DNA from: Desulfovibrio desulfuricans
GTDB lineage: Bacteria; Desulfobacterota; Desulfovibrionia; Desulfovibrionales; Desulfovibrionaceae
Assembly: GCA_003251995.1 (NCBI GenBank)
Contig: QKDT01000382.1
Span: forward strand, 1-5,334
DNA: 5,334 nucleotides
Direction of reading: 5' to 3'
The position numbers and the translations under genes were made by a program. Below the pieces are notes generated by a model that searched no databases, was not told the origin of the DNA, and was given only the letters and a program-made list of their open reading frames with translations. Within the stretch, counting starts at the first letter, position 1. Each line of letters begins with the position of its first letter. Below, in pieces: positions 1 through 5,334 of the stretch.

Positions 1-445
1 CCACCTCTTCAATGCTCCAGGCGTAGGCACCGTCATCGTCATTGCGTCGCACGACTTTGTATAGAGGGTAATTCTGATGTGCCAGATACACCACGTCGCC
101 CACCTGGGCATGGCAGAGCGAAAGCAGGTCTTCCGCCGCATAAGGGGTAGCCATGGCGGACGCGGAGGTTAAACCATCAACCGTTGCAACGCGCAGGGTT
201 TTTTCGCCAAAAACCAGAAGGAAATTTTGGTCTGGCTGGGCGCTAAAGCAAAAGGGGAGCAGCACAGAATATTCCCCAAGATCAGCCAGATAGCGGGTGC
301 CGGGCCGTCTCGCCACATCGCCATGCAGACCGGGAAGCATGTTTTCCATGCAAGACACGCAGTTGCGGTAGCGCGAAAGGTCATAACGGGCTGAAAGCGT
401 GGGCGAAATCTCGCCCCCGGTAAAGTTTTGCAGGGCTATGCGCAT
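1..445 (-). CDS. Tail tubular protein B-like (nozzle) protein, N-terminal part
   Basis: The frame is open from the ATG at 445-443 to the left edge, giving the first 148 residues of a protein that continues outside the window. The N-terminus carries a pattern known from large podophage tail proteins: an NFTGGEISP motif (residues 7-15), a Y-D-L-S-R-Y segment (21-26), a run of conserved Cys/Glu/Asn (C29, C32, E34, N35), then VARRPGTRYLADLG (44-57). Proteins with this start are usually about 600-800 residues and form the lower part of the short tail, like T7 gp12, through which DNA leaves the particle. The start overlaps the end of the upstream chaperone gene by 10 bases, and an in-frame TGA at 469-467 rules out a much longer N-terminus. 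The ribosome binding site is weak (GGA at 454-452), so translation is probably coupled to the chaperone gene. The family assignment is good; the exact nozzle role is inferred. Confidence 0.8.
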   Translation of the reverse strand, partial: MRIALQNFTGGEISPTLSARYDLSRYRNCVSCMENMLPGLHGDVARRPGTRYLADLGEYSVLLPFCFSAQPDQNFLLVFGEKTLRVATVDGLTSASAMATPYAAEDLLSLCHAQVGDVVYLAHQNYPLYKVVRRNDDDGAYAWSIEEV

Positions 446-801
446 GGTTGTTCCGCTTGCATACAGTCAGGGGATTCAGGCCAAGGGGTTGCCTCACCGC
501 CGCCATCCCAGGGCGCTCCTTCCTGGTCTGGCAGGTCGCGCAGGGCTGTGCGGTACACCTTTACCTCTGCAAGGTTGTCCTCACTGATGGGGTAGTCGCT
601 CAGCAGCATTTTATCGGAGCAGGCAAGCCGCACATCACGAATGATGCGGAGTGATGCGTATAACTGCGTTTGCGTGGGGGCAAGAGTAGCCTGAATTACA
701 TATCTACCATCAACAGTGACGATCATTGCCCCATTATCGTTGCACCACTGCGCGGCTTCTGGAGGGTATGTTCCATCAAATGTCTGACCTATCGCGTACA
801 T
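436..801 (-). CDS. Phage tail fibre assembly chaperone-like protein
   Basis: A 121-residue protein whose middle matches the pattern of phage tail assembly chaperones: L-R-I-I-R-D (residues 51-56), a short L-x-x-C-S-D segment, SDYPIS (68-73), then YRTALRDLPDQEGAPW (83-98), followed by a Pro/Trp-containing tail. The N-terminal part (YPPEAAQWCNDNGA, 12-25) also recurs in small proteins encoded just after tail fibre genes. Such proteins help the fibre fold or trimerise and are usually absent from the virion. The frame is open upstream to an ATG at 873, but that would overlap the fibre gene by 64 bases. The ATG at 801 has a strong Shine-Dalgarno sequence and lies only 8 bases after the fibre stop. 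It is probably matched to the fibre tip encoded directly upstream, with which it shares a low-GC stretch. The stop overlaps the nozzle start. Confidence 0.78.
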   Translation of the reverse strand: MYAIGQTFDGTYPPEAAQWCNDNGAMIVTVDGRYVIQATLAPTQTQLYASLRIIRDVRLACSDKMLLSDYPISEDNLAEVKVYRTALRDLPDQEGAPWDGGGEATPWPESPDCMQAEQPCA

Positions 802-811
802 ATTTCCTCCT
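802..811 (-). promoter_or_regulatory. Ribosome binding site of the chaperone gene, overlapping the fibre stop
   Basis: Read on the minus strand, AGGAGG (811-806) lies four bases before the ATG at 801. The stop codon of the fibre gene (TAG, 812-810) runs into it as TAGGAGG. This settles the start of the chaperone gene against the longer open frame beginning at 873 and suggests that ribosomes finishing the fibre can restart on the chaperone. Confidence 0.75.
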
Positions 812-2480
812 AATAACCGCGGGCGCGCCACTGTATGGCTGCATTGTTGCTGCTGCTTGTTTTGCCTGTGCATTGGAATGAAGAAACGGTTCTATTTATG
901 GTTTTTGCCCATCCCACATAGTCGTTATAGGTCCCTGTTGCTTGCGTTAAAAATTCGATTGAAGCGTCATAGTTTGTTTCCGCAAATGCGGTGTTAAACG
1001 TAATTGTGTACACGGTACTTCCCTGGTCAGCAATGCGACCGCCCTGTTCTATGTATCCATCACTCCATTTTCTGTACCAGTTATAGCCACTGCGCCACGA
1101 TTCTATAACATATGCGATGTTGCTTGGTTTGTTGCTAAAGTCCGTATTCAGCTTTCCAGCCAGCGCAACCATATAGTTAGACCAGTCAAACACGCTGGCG
1201 TTGTTTTGCGCGCTGGCGATAACAACAAAATGCCGCAGACGAATTTGTTCGTCCGTAACTGTGTTGGAGTTGCCGTATATCGGATTGCTTGAGGATAATT
1301 TTGTATTCAGTGCCGGGCCGCTCATAAGCGTGCCGCCGGATAAAACACTCTGAGAGCTGCCAGTGGTGAATATCCCTCCGTGTGGAGCTGATGGTGCGTA
1401 CACCGCCAGAATACCCGTGGCATCCGGCAATCCGGCTTTAACGCTCTTGCCAATTGCAGCAACGCTTGAAGCCTGCGTGATGCTGTCGCCGTCTTTCAGC
1501 AACGGTACTTTGAAGGCTTGGTTGTCTGCATCCACAGCAAAATTTGCGCAGTTACCTGTAAGGGCCACTTGCGCGGCAAAGTTCGCGTAGGTGCAGGTAA
1601 GCAGTTTTGCATCACCCGTGAGGTACAAATCGTAGAAGGTCTGAAACTGCTCACGCGAATATTCCGCCCCATCGGCGGGCACGCAGCCGTTGGGCACATA
1701 ATCATTTGTTGCCAGTACAGTGATGATGCTGCCGATGAGGGTTGATGAAATCGCGGTGATGCTGCTCTCTGCATCATCCAGCCGTGCATTCTGCTGTGTG
1801 TTGTCTGTTTCAGCCTGCGTTATGCGGTCAAGGATGTTTTCCGGCATGGCATCCTGCGCAGCCTGAACAGCGGTATCGGCGGCCTGTTGGGCATTTTGCG
1901 CGCTGCTTGCCGCCGCATTGGCCTGTTCTGTGGCGGCCTCAAGGCAGCTCTGTGTGGCGCTGGTTACATTTTGTGCCGCCAGCGTGGCGCTTGCCGCTGC
2001 GGCGGAGGCGGAAAATGCCGCAGAAGTTGCACTTTGGGCGGCGGCATCCCGGCTGGTATAGATGGACGCTACGACTTCTTCCGGCGAGGTTTTGCTGGTG
2101 GCTGGCAGTATGACAGCGCGCGAGATTTTTTCGTTCAACTGCTGCAACTCTGCGGTGGCCTGATCCAGCCCGTCCTCGATCACCTGCGGGTCAAAGCGCG
2201 AGGCGGACACAAGGTCTATGCCTTGTGCAAAGGGCATGTCGCGTACAATGGCAATGCGCCACCCATCGGGCAACGGATATCCCTCATGCAGATAGGTCAA
2301 CGTGCCGCCGTTCTCGCCGATGCTGGCACTCCAGCCCTGCGCAGAAGAAATATCCCCTTGTGGCGACGTGACGCTGACATTGAGCTGGTCTGCGCTCCAG
2401 ACCTTGAAGGCAAAGGGAAAAGCCGTTGTTACGCCGTTGCCTTCATATACGGCGCGGCTTGGGCTGTAGGGCAGGGTCAT
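810..2480 (-). CDS. Tail fibre protein with T7-type N-terminal domain and gp53-like tip
   Basis: A complete 556-residue protein, probably the receptor-binding fibre. Four parts can be seen. (1) Residues 1-122 resemble the N-terminal virion-binding domain of podophage fibres such as T7 gp17: a VYEGNGVTTAFPFAF motif (11-25), a G-G-T-L-T strand, an R-x-x-x-F-x-Q segment (80-86), then FDPQVIEDGLDQATAELQQL (96-115). (2) Residues about 143-245 are very rich in Ala, Ser, Gln and Thr and look like a trimeric coiled-coil shaft. (3) Residues about 246-425 resemble a tail-collar-type domain (LIGSIITVLATNDYVPNGCV, then VPLLKDGDSI at 325-334), ending in IRLRHFVVIAS. (4) Residues about 455-556 match the C-terminal beta domain of gp53-like fibres (SGYNWYRKWSDGYIEQGGR, 464-482), ending in WRARGY. 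The start has AAGGAG at 2492-2487. The 3' third is much poorer in GC than the rest. It sits between the two tail-tube genes and is followed by its chaperone. Confidence 0.88.
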   Translation of the reverse strand: MTLPYSPSRAVYEGNGVTTAFPFAFKVWSADQLNVSVTSPQGDISSAQGWSASIGENGGTLTYLHEGYPLPDGWRIAIVRDMPFAQGIDLVSASRFDPQVIEDGLDQATAELQQLNEKISRAVILPATSKTSPEEVVASIYTSRDAAAQSATSAAFSASAAAASATLAAQNVTSATQSCLEAATEQANAAASSAQNAQQAADTAVQAAQDAMPENILDRITQAETDNTQQNARLDDAESSITAISSTLIGSIITVLATNDYVPNGCVPADGAEYSREQFQTFYDLYLTGDAKLLTCTYANFAAQVALTGNCANFAVDADNQAFKVPLLKDGDSITQASSVAAIGKSVKAGLPDATGILAVYAPSAPHGGIFTTGSSQSVLSGGTLMSGPALNTKLSSSNPIYGNSNTVTDEQIRLRHFVVIASAQNNASVFDWSNYMVALAGKLNTDFSNKPSNIAYVIESWRSGYNWYRKWSDGYIEQGGRIADQGSTVYTITFNTAFAETNYDASIEFLTQATGTYNDYVGWAKTINRTVSSFQCTGKTSSSNNAAIQWRARGY

Positions 2481-2522
2481 GCTGCGCTCCTTGCTTGTTT
2501 TCGGTGTTGTTGCCGGGGATGG

Positions 2523-3113
2523 TCAGCGCACGGCAAGCCAGGGGTCTTCCACCGGGCGGTCGCTGCGCTCGGATGCGGCAGCGCTGCGGGCCGGTGGAAG
2601 GCTGGCGGCGTAGAGTTGCTCCAGCTCGGCGGCCTTTTGGCTGCTCCCTTTCAGCAGGGGGGCGGCTATGAGGGCCGCCAGCTTGCGGGACAGCATGTGG
2701 GCAAAAAGATCGTCAAAAAGGCGGCTGTTGCGCACATCTTCCGTATAGAGGGCCAGGGCGCGTGCCGCGTCGGTGAGCAGCAGCGAGCCATCGCCCGCCG
2801 CATTCTGCGCCAGGCAGAAGGGACGGGTCGTAATGCCCTCGTGCCGCACCTCATGCACCTTGAGGCAGTCGTCCGGCAGGGCGTAGGCAAAGCGAAATTC
2901 CGGCGCATAGCCCTCGGGCAGCGTCACAAGGGCCATCCAGGTTCTTCGTTGGGCAAAGCTCCAGGGAAAATCGCGTAGCACCTGCCGCCGGGCGGAATCC
3001 CAGTACAGACGGCATTGCAGGGCCTCTGGCGTGTTTTCCTGCTCGGAGGCGACGCTGCGCGTACCCAAAAAGCCCAGAGCGCGATTCCACACACTTATTT
3101 GGCTGATGGTCAT
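2523..3113 (-). CDS. Tail tubular protein A-like head-tail adaptor (T7 gp11 family)
   Basis: A complete 196-residue protein, the same length as I recall for T7 gp11. Its first half has the family pattern: ISVWNRALGFLGTRSVAS (residues 6-23), a P-E-A-x-x-C segment (29-34), W-D-S-A-R-R-Q-V-L-R-D-F-P-W-S-F-A (38-54), then Y-A-L-P-D-D-C-L-K-V (77-86). A helical stretch, FDDLFAHMLSRKLAALIA (133-150), follows; the C-terminal end is Ala/Ser/Arg-rich and probably flexible. Proteins of this family form a dodecameric ring joining the portal to the tail nozzle. The frame is open upstream to 3251, but the ATG at 3113 has AGGAG at 3123-3119 and begins just after the terminator, whereas the longer version would overlap the cement gene and read through the terminator stem. 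The fibre gene follows after 42 bases. The functional call is by family resemblance seen by eye. Confidence 0.85.
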   Translation of the reverse strand: MTISQISVWNRALGFLGTRSVASEQENTPEALQCRLYWDSARRQVLRDFPWSFAQRRTWMALVTLPEGYAPEFRFAYALPDDCLKVHEVRHEGITTRPFCLAQNAAGDGSLLLTDAARALALYTEDVRNSRLFDDLFAHMLSRKLAALIAAPLLKGSSQKAAELEQLYAASLPPARSAAASERSDRPVEDPWLAVR

Positions 3114-3118
3114 GGCGG

Positions 3119-3123
3119 CTCCT
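3119..3123 (-). promoter_or_regulatory. Ribosome binding site deciding the adaptor start
   Basis: On the minus strand AGGAG (3123-3119) lies five bases before the ATG at 3113. The frame is open for another 46 codons upstream, so this site, together with the terminator lying inside the possible extension, fixes the start. Confidence 0.7.
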
Positions 3124-3137
3124 GTGAAAAAGGAGGG

Positions 3138-3175
3138 AAAAAGCCTCCGGCATACCCCGCAGGGGGCCGGAGGCT
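3138..3175 (-). terminator. Intrinsic terminator between cement and adaptor genes
   Basis: Read on the minus strand, a perfect 10-bp outer stem AGCCTCCGGC (3175-3166) / GCCGGAGGCT (3151-3142) encloses a 4-bp CCCC (3165-3162) / GGGG (3158-3155) inner stem with a TGC loop and a three-base TAT bulge. The stem runs straight into a T tract (five T including the last stem base, 3142-3138), followed by a further pyrimidine run. It begins 17 bases after the cement stop codon. On the plus strand no T tract follows, so it is directional and agrees with leftward transcription. Since the adaptor, fibre and nozzle lie beyond it, it probably works partially, or under antitermination, to keep capsid transcripts above tail transcripts. 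Confidence 0.88.
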
Positions 3176-3192
3176 GGATATGTAGGGTCTGG

Positions 3193-3636
3193 TTAGCCAG
3201 CCATGATGGCGGGTTCGTAGGGCAGGTCTTCCTCGCGGGTGAGGGCGGCAAAGATGCGCCCTGTGGTCACGGTTTTGCCCTCAACCGGCGTGACGGCAAA
3301 ATTCAGGCGCAGCCAGCCCTTGCGCACGCCCTGCGGCAAAAAACGCAGGTAGGGGCGCGCGCCAAGCCCAAGGTTGGGGGCCTCCGCCGTGTTGGATACC
3401 GTCACCGAAGCGCCGGGGACGGTGGTCCAGGGGCCATCAGCATTGTCAGCCTCTTCCATCGTGATGGTAAGGCTCTGCGTTTCGTCCGGCGTAAAGGCCT
3501 CGGTGATGGAAAGCCGCAGGGGGATGGGTTCCATGCGCCCAGGAATTTTCAAGCCGTTGAGGGCGACAGTCTGGCCCGTGGCGCTTGCAGTGAGGGGGCC
3601 TTCAAAAAAAATGGCGTTGCGATCAATGATAGCCAT
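3193..3636 (-). CDS. Capsid cement/decoration protein (Bbp16-like)
   Basis: A complete 147-residue protein starting MAIIDRNAIFFEG, placed directly after the coat gene. It is rich in beta-prone and Thr/Val segments, for example TASATGQTVALNGLKI (16-31), TPDETQSLTITMEEADNADG (49-68) and W-T-T-V-P-G-A-S-V-T-V-S (70-81), and has no membrane segment. Size, position and strand pattern fit the BPP-1 cement protein Bbp16, a trimeric beta-sandwich protein that sits on the outside of the capsid and stabilises it in place of covalent cross-links. The pattern of a strand with Thr/Ser-rich 'excess over noise' segments is typical of these decorating proteins. The ATG at 3636 was chosen for its AAAGGAG; the open frame continuing upstream to 3780 encodes an Arg/Pro-rich string that looks like non-coding translation. 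An intrinsic terminator follows. The virion role is inferred from order and resemblance. Confidence 0.7.
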   Translation of the reverse strand: MAIIDRNAIFFEGPLTASATGQTVALNGLKIPGRMEPIPLRLSITEAFTPDETQSLTITMEEADNADGPWTTVPGASVTVSNTAEAPNLGLGARPYLRFLPQGVRKGWLRLNFAVTPVEGKTVTTGRIFAALTREEDLPYEPAIMAG

Positions 3637-3641
3637 GTAAA

Positions 3642-3648
3642 CTCCTTT
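3642..3648 (-). promoter_or_regulatory. Ribosome binding site deciding the cement-gene start
   Basis: On the minus strand AAAGGAG (3648-3642) lies five bases before the ATG at 3636. It identifies this ATG as the start although the frame stays open for 48 more codons upstream, into the end of the coat gene. Confidence 0.75.
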
Positions 3649-3692
3649 GGCGGGATGGAGTGGAGGAAACAGAAGCGCAGGCTGGCAGCGGC

Positions 3693-3719
3693 GTGGAAGC
3701 CCCACCAAGGGGCCTCCAC
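3693..3719 (-). promoter_or_regulatory. Hairpin in the coat-cement intergenic gap, no U-tract
   Basis: On the minus strand GTGGAGGCCCC (3719-3709) can pair over 11 bp with GGGGCTTCCAC (3703-3693) around a five-base TTGGT loop. One pair is G-U in the minus-strand RNA but would be an A-C mismatch in plus-strand RNA, so the structure suits the transcript actually made. It lies about 21 bases after the coat stop codon, in the largest gene-free gap of the window (104 bases). No T run follows, so it is not a standard terminator. It could slow polymerase, protect the 3' end of coat mRNA, or be a cleavage site; none of these is shown by the sequence. Confidence 0.55.
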
Positions 3720-3740
3720 AATTCAGGCGGGTTTGGCGGT

Positions 3741-4733
3741 TTACGCCACCACGTCTTCGCTGGAAAGTACGGCGTCGCACTGGCGTACAGGTCTACCATG
3801 CAATACGGGAACGGCCTTGGAGTCGAAAAACTCGCTGTACTGCAACTGCACATTGCCCGCATCGGAGTTCTGCAATTCAAGGGCGGTGAGCATATCGGCG
3901 TTGGCGTACCACACGGCCTTTTGGCGCAGGTGCTGGGGCATAAGGTTTTTGGCCTCGATGGTCAGCTTTTGCAGATCCACAAAACCGGCCTGGCCCTTGC
4001 GTTTGCCCAGCGAGGCCACGGGCAGGTTGGCGATGCGCACAATGCCGCGCCAGTCGCGCACGGCAAGGCCACAGCGCCAGTTGTATTTGTCGCCTACCAC
4101 CTGGTATTTGCGACCATCCGGATCCTGGGCCATGTAGGTCTTGAGGTCTTCGTGCGAGAGGCCGCCGTTGCTTTCCTTGGGGTAGATGCCGTGTACGGAC
4201 TGCGCGCCCCACGAAACAAGCCACAGCGAGGTGCATCCCTCTGCATCGCGCCCGCCAGCATCAAGCACGTTTTTGGCGTCCTGCGCGGGGTAGCGCATGG
4301 CAAGGCCGTTGAACTCATCGGGGTTCAGATTGCTGTTGCCGTAAAAGAGCGTGGTGGCAACCTTCTGGCGCATGGCTTCGGCAAACGAGACGCCCTCGCT
4401 CATGCGAAAAGCCTTGTCTCGGCTGCCGTAAAGGCGCAGTTCTTCCACATCCAGTTCCATGATGGCTTCAAGGATGCCGCAGCCTTCCTTGACCTGGCTC
4501 CACTGCGATTTGGAGGGCGGCGTGCCCTGATAGAGCCTGCGCCAGTATACCTCGGGCAGCCCGGTGCGGATGCGGGTGAGGTGACCATCGCTCTGGTTGG
4601 CCTCCATCCAGAGCACGTCGTCCATGATGTCGTTGGTCTGGTTCATCAATTCGATGATCTGTCCGGCCTTGTCGCCACGGTAGAACTGTTCCATCTCGGC
4701 CAGGGACACCACCAAACCCATGGAATTAGCCAT
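3741..4733 (-). CDS. Major capsid protein (Bbp17-like, HK97 fold expected)
   Basis: A complete 330-residue coat protein, close to the size I recall for BPP-1 Bbp17. Stretches typical of this podophage coat family are visible: L-D-V-E-E-L-R-L-Y-G-S-R-D-K-A-F-R-M-S-E (94-113), then ATTLFYGNSNLNPDEFNGLA (126-145), TSLWLVSWGAQSVHGIYPK (168-186), and Y-N-W-R-C-G-L-A-V-R-D-W-R-G-I-V-R-I-A-N (217-236). The family forms T=7 icosahedral heads of HK97-type subunits. The N-terminus (MEQFYRGDKAGQIIELMNQT, 14-33) is helical, as expected for the arm that contacts the scaffold. The start at 4733 is preceded by GAGG within TGAGGG; a second ATG four codons later is possible but worse placed. It lies between a scaffold-like gene (70-base gap) and the cement gene. 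I infer that no N-terminal cleavage is needed, since no protease is visible in the window. Confidence 0.9.
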   Translation of the reverse strand: MANSMGLVVSLAEMEQFYRGDKAGQIIELMNQTNDIMDDVLWMEANQSDGHLTRIRTGLPEVYWRRLYQGTPPSKSQWSQVKEGCGILEAIMELDVEELRLYGSRDKAFRMSEGVSFAEAMRQKVATTLFYGNSNLNPDEFNGLAMRYPAQDAKNVLDAGGRDAEGCTSLWLVSWGAQSVHGIYPKESNGGLSHEDLKTYMAQDPDGRKYQVVGDKYNWRCGLAVRDWRGIVRIANLPVASLGKRKGQAGFVDLQKLTIEAKNLMPQHLRQKAVWYANADMLTALELQNSDAGNVQLQYSEFFDSKAVPVLHGRPVRQCDAVLSSEDVVA

Positions 4734-4803
4734 AATACCCTCATCTGTTTTTTTACGTTATGCAAAAAATTGTTTGAGTCGTGCGAACGTGCGGGTGCGG
4801 GAA

Positions 4804-5334
4804 TCAGACGTTTCCGCTACGCGAACTCCAGCCCGCGTACATGCGCTCTTCAAGCGGCGGCATGGAGCCGCCAGACTGCCCCTGCACCAGCCCATCCTCC
4901 ATGAGGGCGTCAGCAAGGCGGTTAAAAAAGCGCAGCACATCAGGGTTGTTGCCGTATCCGGTCTGCTCCAGCAGTTGGCCTATGCGCTTGCTTTCGTCGA
5001 AGCGGTCAAGGGCAAGCTGTGCGCGGGCAACGCTGACAGGCAGATTTTCCCCTCCTATCTGCGGGTCATCCGTGGCCTCCTTGCGCCACTTGTTTACCTG
5101 TTCCTGCCACTGCTGGCGCTGGTTTGCCTCGTGCTCGCGCAGGCGCATGGCAAAAGGGTCTGTTTGTGGAGCTGCCTGCGGGTCAGAATTTACCCCCATC
5201 TGTGCGGGGACTTCCCCGGTAGTATCAGCCCTTGAATCCGCGGTGGCAGGAGCGGCCCCACCGGTTTCTCCATTGCCGGACGCTCCGCCCGAAGGGCTGC
5301 CAGCAAAGAGGATTGGGCTTTCGGCAGTGGTGGC
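4804..5334 (-). CDS. Capsid assembly scaffold-like protein, C-terminal part
   Basis: The frame is open from the right edge to a TGA at 4806-4804, showing the last 176 residues; the true start lies outside the window. An internal ATG at 5199 exists, but the frame upstream encodes plausible protein (P-I-L-F-A-G-S-P-S-G-G, then Gly/Ala/Thr-rich sequence) and is more likely part of the gene. The first visible 50 residues are low-complexity and probably disordered. The following part is charged and helical (REHEANQRQQWQEQVNKWRK), then comes a conserved-looking segment with GYGNNPDVLRFFNRLADALM and a short end L-E-E-R-M-Y-A-G-W. Position directly before the coat gene, a disordered acidic-to-helical make-up, and the G-N-N-P-x-V-x-R-F-F pattern fit small scaffold proteins of podophages, which fill the procapsid and leave before DNA packaging. 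Function is inferred mainly from position and composition. Confidence 0.7.
   Translation of the reverse strand, partial: ATTAESPILFAGSPSGGASGNGETGGAAPATADSRADTTGEVPAQMGVNSDPQAAPQTDPFAMRLREHEANQRQQWQEQVNKWRKEATDDPQIGGENLPVSVARAQLALDRFDESKRIGQLLEQTGYGNNPDVLRFFNRLADALMEDGLVQGQSGGSMPPLEERMYAGWSSRSGNV

Larger units (their letters stand above)
1..5334 (-). mobile_element. Podovirus-type phage or prophage structural module, partial
   Basis: Seven consecutive minus-strand genes encode phage head and short-tail proteins, with no host gene among them. The gene series (scaffold-like, coat, cement, gp11-like adaptor, fibre, fibre chaperone, gp12-like nozzle) is seen in the sequence. Assignment to a BPP-1/T7-related podovirus rests on known features of these families. 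No integrase, attachment site, lysis gene, portal or terminase lies in the window, so prophage versus free phage cannot be decided, nor can intactness. All visible genes look undamaged. Confidence 0.88.

Noticed and set aside
169..384. Small minus-strand frame of 71 codons
   Set aside because: It is in another frame of the nozzle gene, whose own frame gives a clear phage motif series over the same bases.
810..1320. Diversity-generating retroelement target in the fibre tip, as in BPP-1
   Set aside because: No reverse transcriptase or accessory gene is in the window, no near-copy repeat of the fibre 3' end was seen, and the tip lacks a C-type lectin-like Asn-codon-rich end. Elements outside the window cannot be excluded.
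1887..2978. Long plus-strand open frame of 363 codons antisense to the fibre and adaptor genes
   Set aside because: It overlaps two well-supported minus-strand genes, its translation is a Gly/Arg/Cys-rich string without recognisable domains, and high GC makes long antisense frames common.
3637..3780. Possible -1 frameshift joining coat and cement proteins, like T7 10A/10B
   Set aside because: The cement frame is indeed the -1 frame relative to the coat gene and is open into its end, but no good slippery heptamer is present in the overlap (only an imperfect A CTT TCC), the linker would be Arg/Pro-rich, and the cement gene has its own strong ribosome site.
4734..4803. Promoter in the gap before the coat gene
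   Set aside because: An AT-rich stretch contains TTGCAT, but the only TATTAT-like box lies 22 bases further on and overlaps the start codon, so no acceptable sigma-70 pair was found.
3031..4904. Plus-strand open frames of 368 and 414 codons antisense to the capsid genes
   Set aside because: Both lie opposite confident coat, cement and adaptor genes, span the terminator and intergenic gaps, and have no family resemblance; they are composition-driven shadows.

Overview
The window is part of the structural (morphogenesis) module of a short-tailed phage, most likely an integrated prophage. All seven recognisable genes lie on the minus strand and are read from the right edge towards the left, so the left end of the window is downstream. 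Gene content points to a podovirus: a major capsid protein and small capsid-decorating protein resembling the Bbp17/Bbp16 pair of Bordetella phage BPP-1, plus homologues of the two T7-type tail-tube proteins (gp11-like adaptor and gp12-like nozzle). The DNA is GC-rich over most of its length (about 68% by hand count in 2521-2820). The overall flavour fits a proteobacterial host, possibly a Desulfovibrio/Bilophila-type bacterium. That host guess is weak, because no host gene is visible.

Layout in transcription order (right to left): a scaffold-like capsid assembly protein cut by the right edge (5334-4804); the major capsid protein (4733-3741); a 104-base gap with a strong hairpin but no U-tract; a capsid cement/decoration protein (3636-3193); a clear intrinsic terminator (3175-3138); the gp11-like adaptor (3113-2523); a 556-residue tail fibre (2480-810); its probable assembly chaperone (801-436); and the N-terminal 148 residues of the gp12-like nozzle protein, overlapping the chaperone gene by 10 bases and cut by the left edge (445-1). 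No stretch above 300 bases lacks a gene.

The genes form one assembly line. Scaffold and coat build the procapsid, the cement protein stabilises the shell, the adaptor and nozzle form the short tail below the portal (which would lie off the right edge), and the fibre carries the receptor-binding tip. The terminator sits just where T7 has its terminator, after the coat-gene block and before gene 11, and would set capsid transcripts above tail transcripts.

I see no clearly new biological system. The points most worth checking are the two RNA structures flanking the cement gene, the placement of the fibre-chaperone pair between the two tail-tube genes, and a sharp drop in GC content (about 44% in 841-1140) over the fibre tip, which suggests recent exchange of the receptor-binding module.
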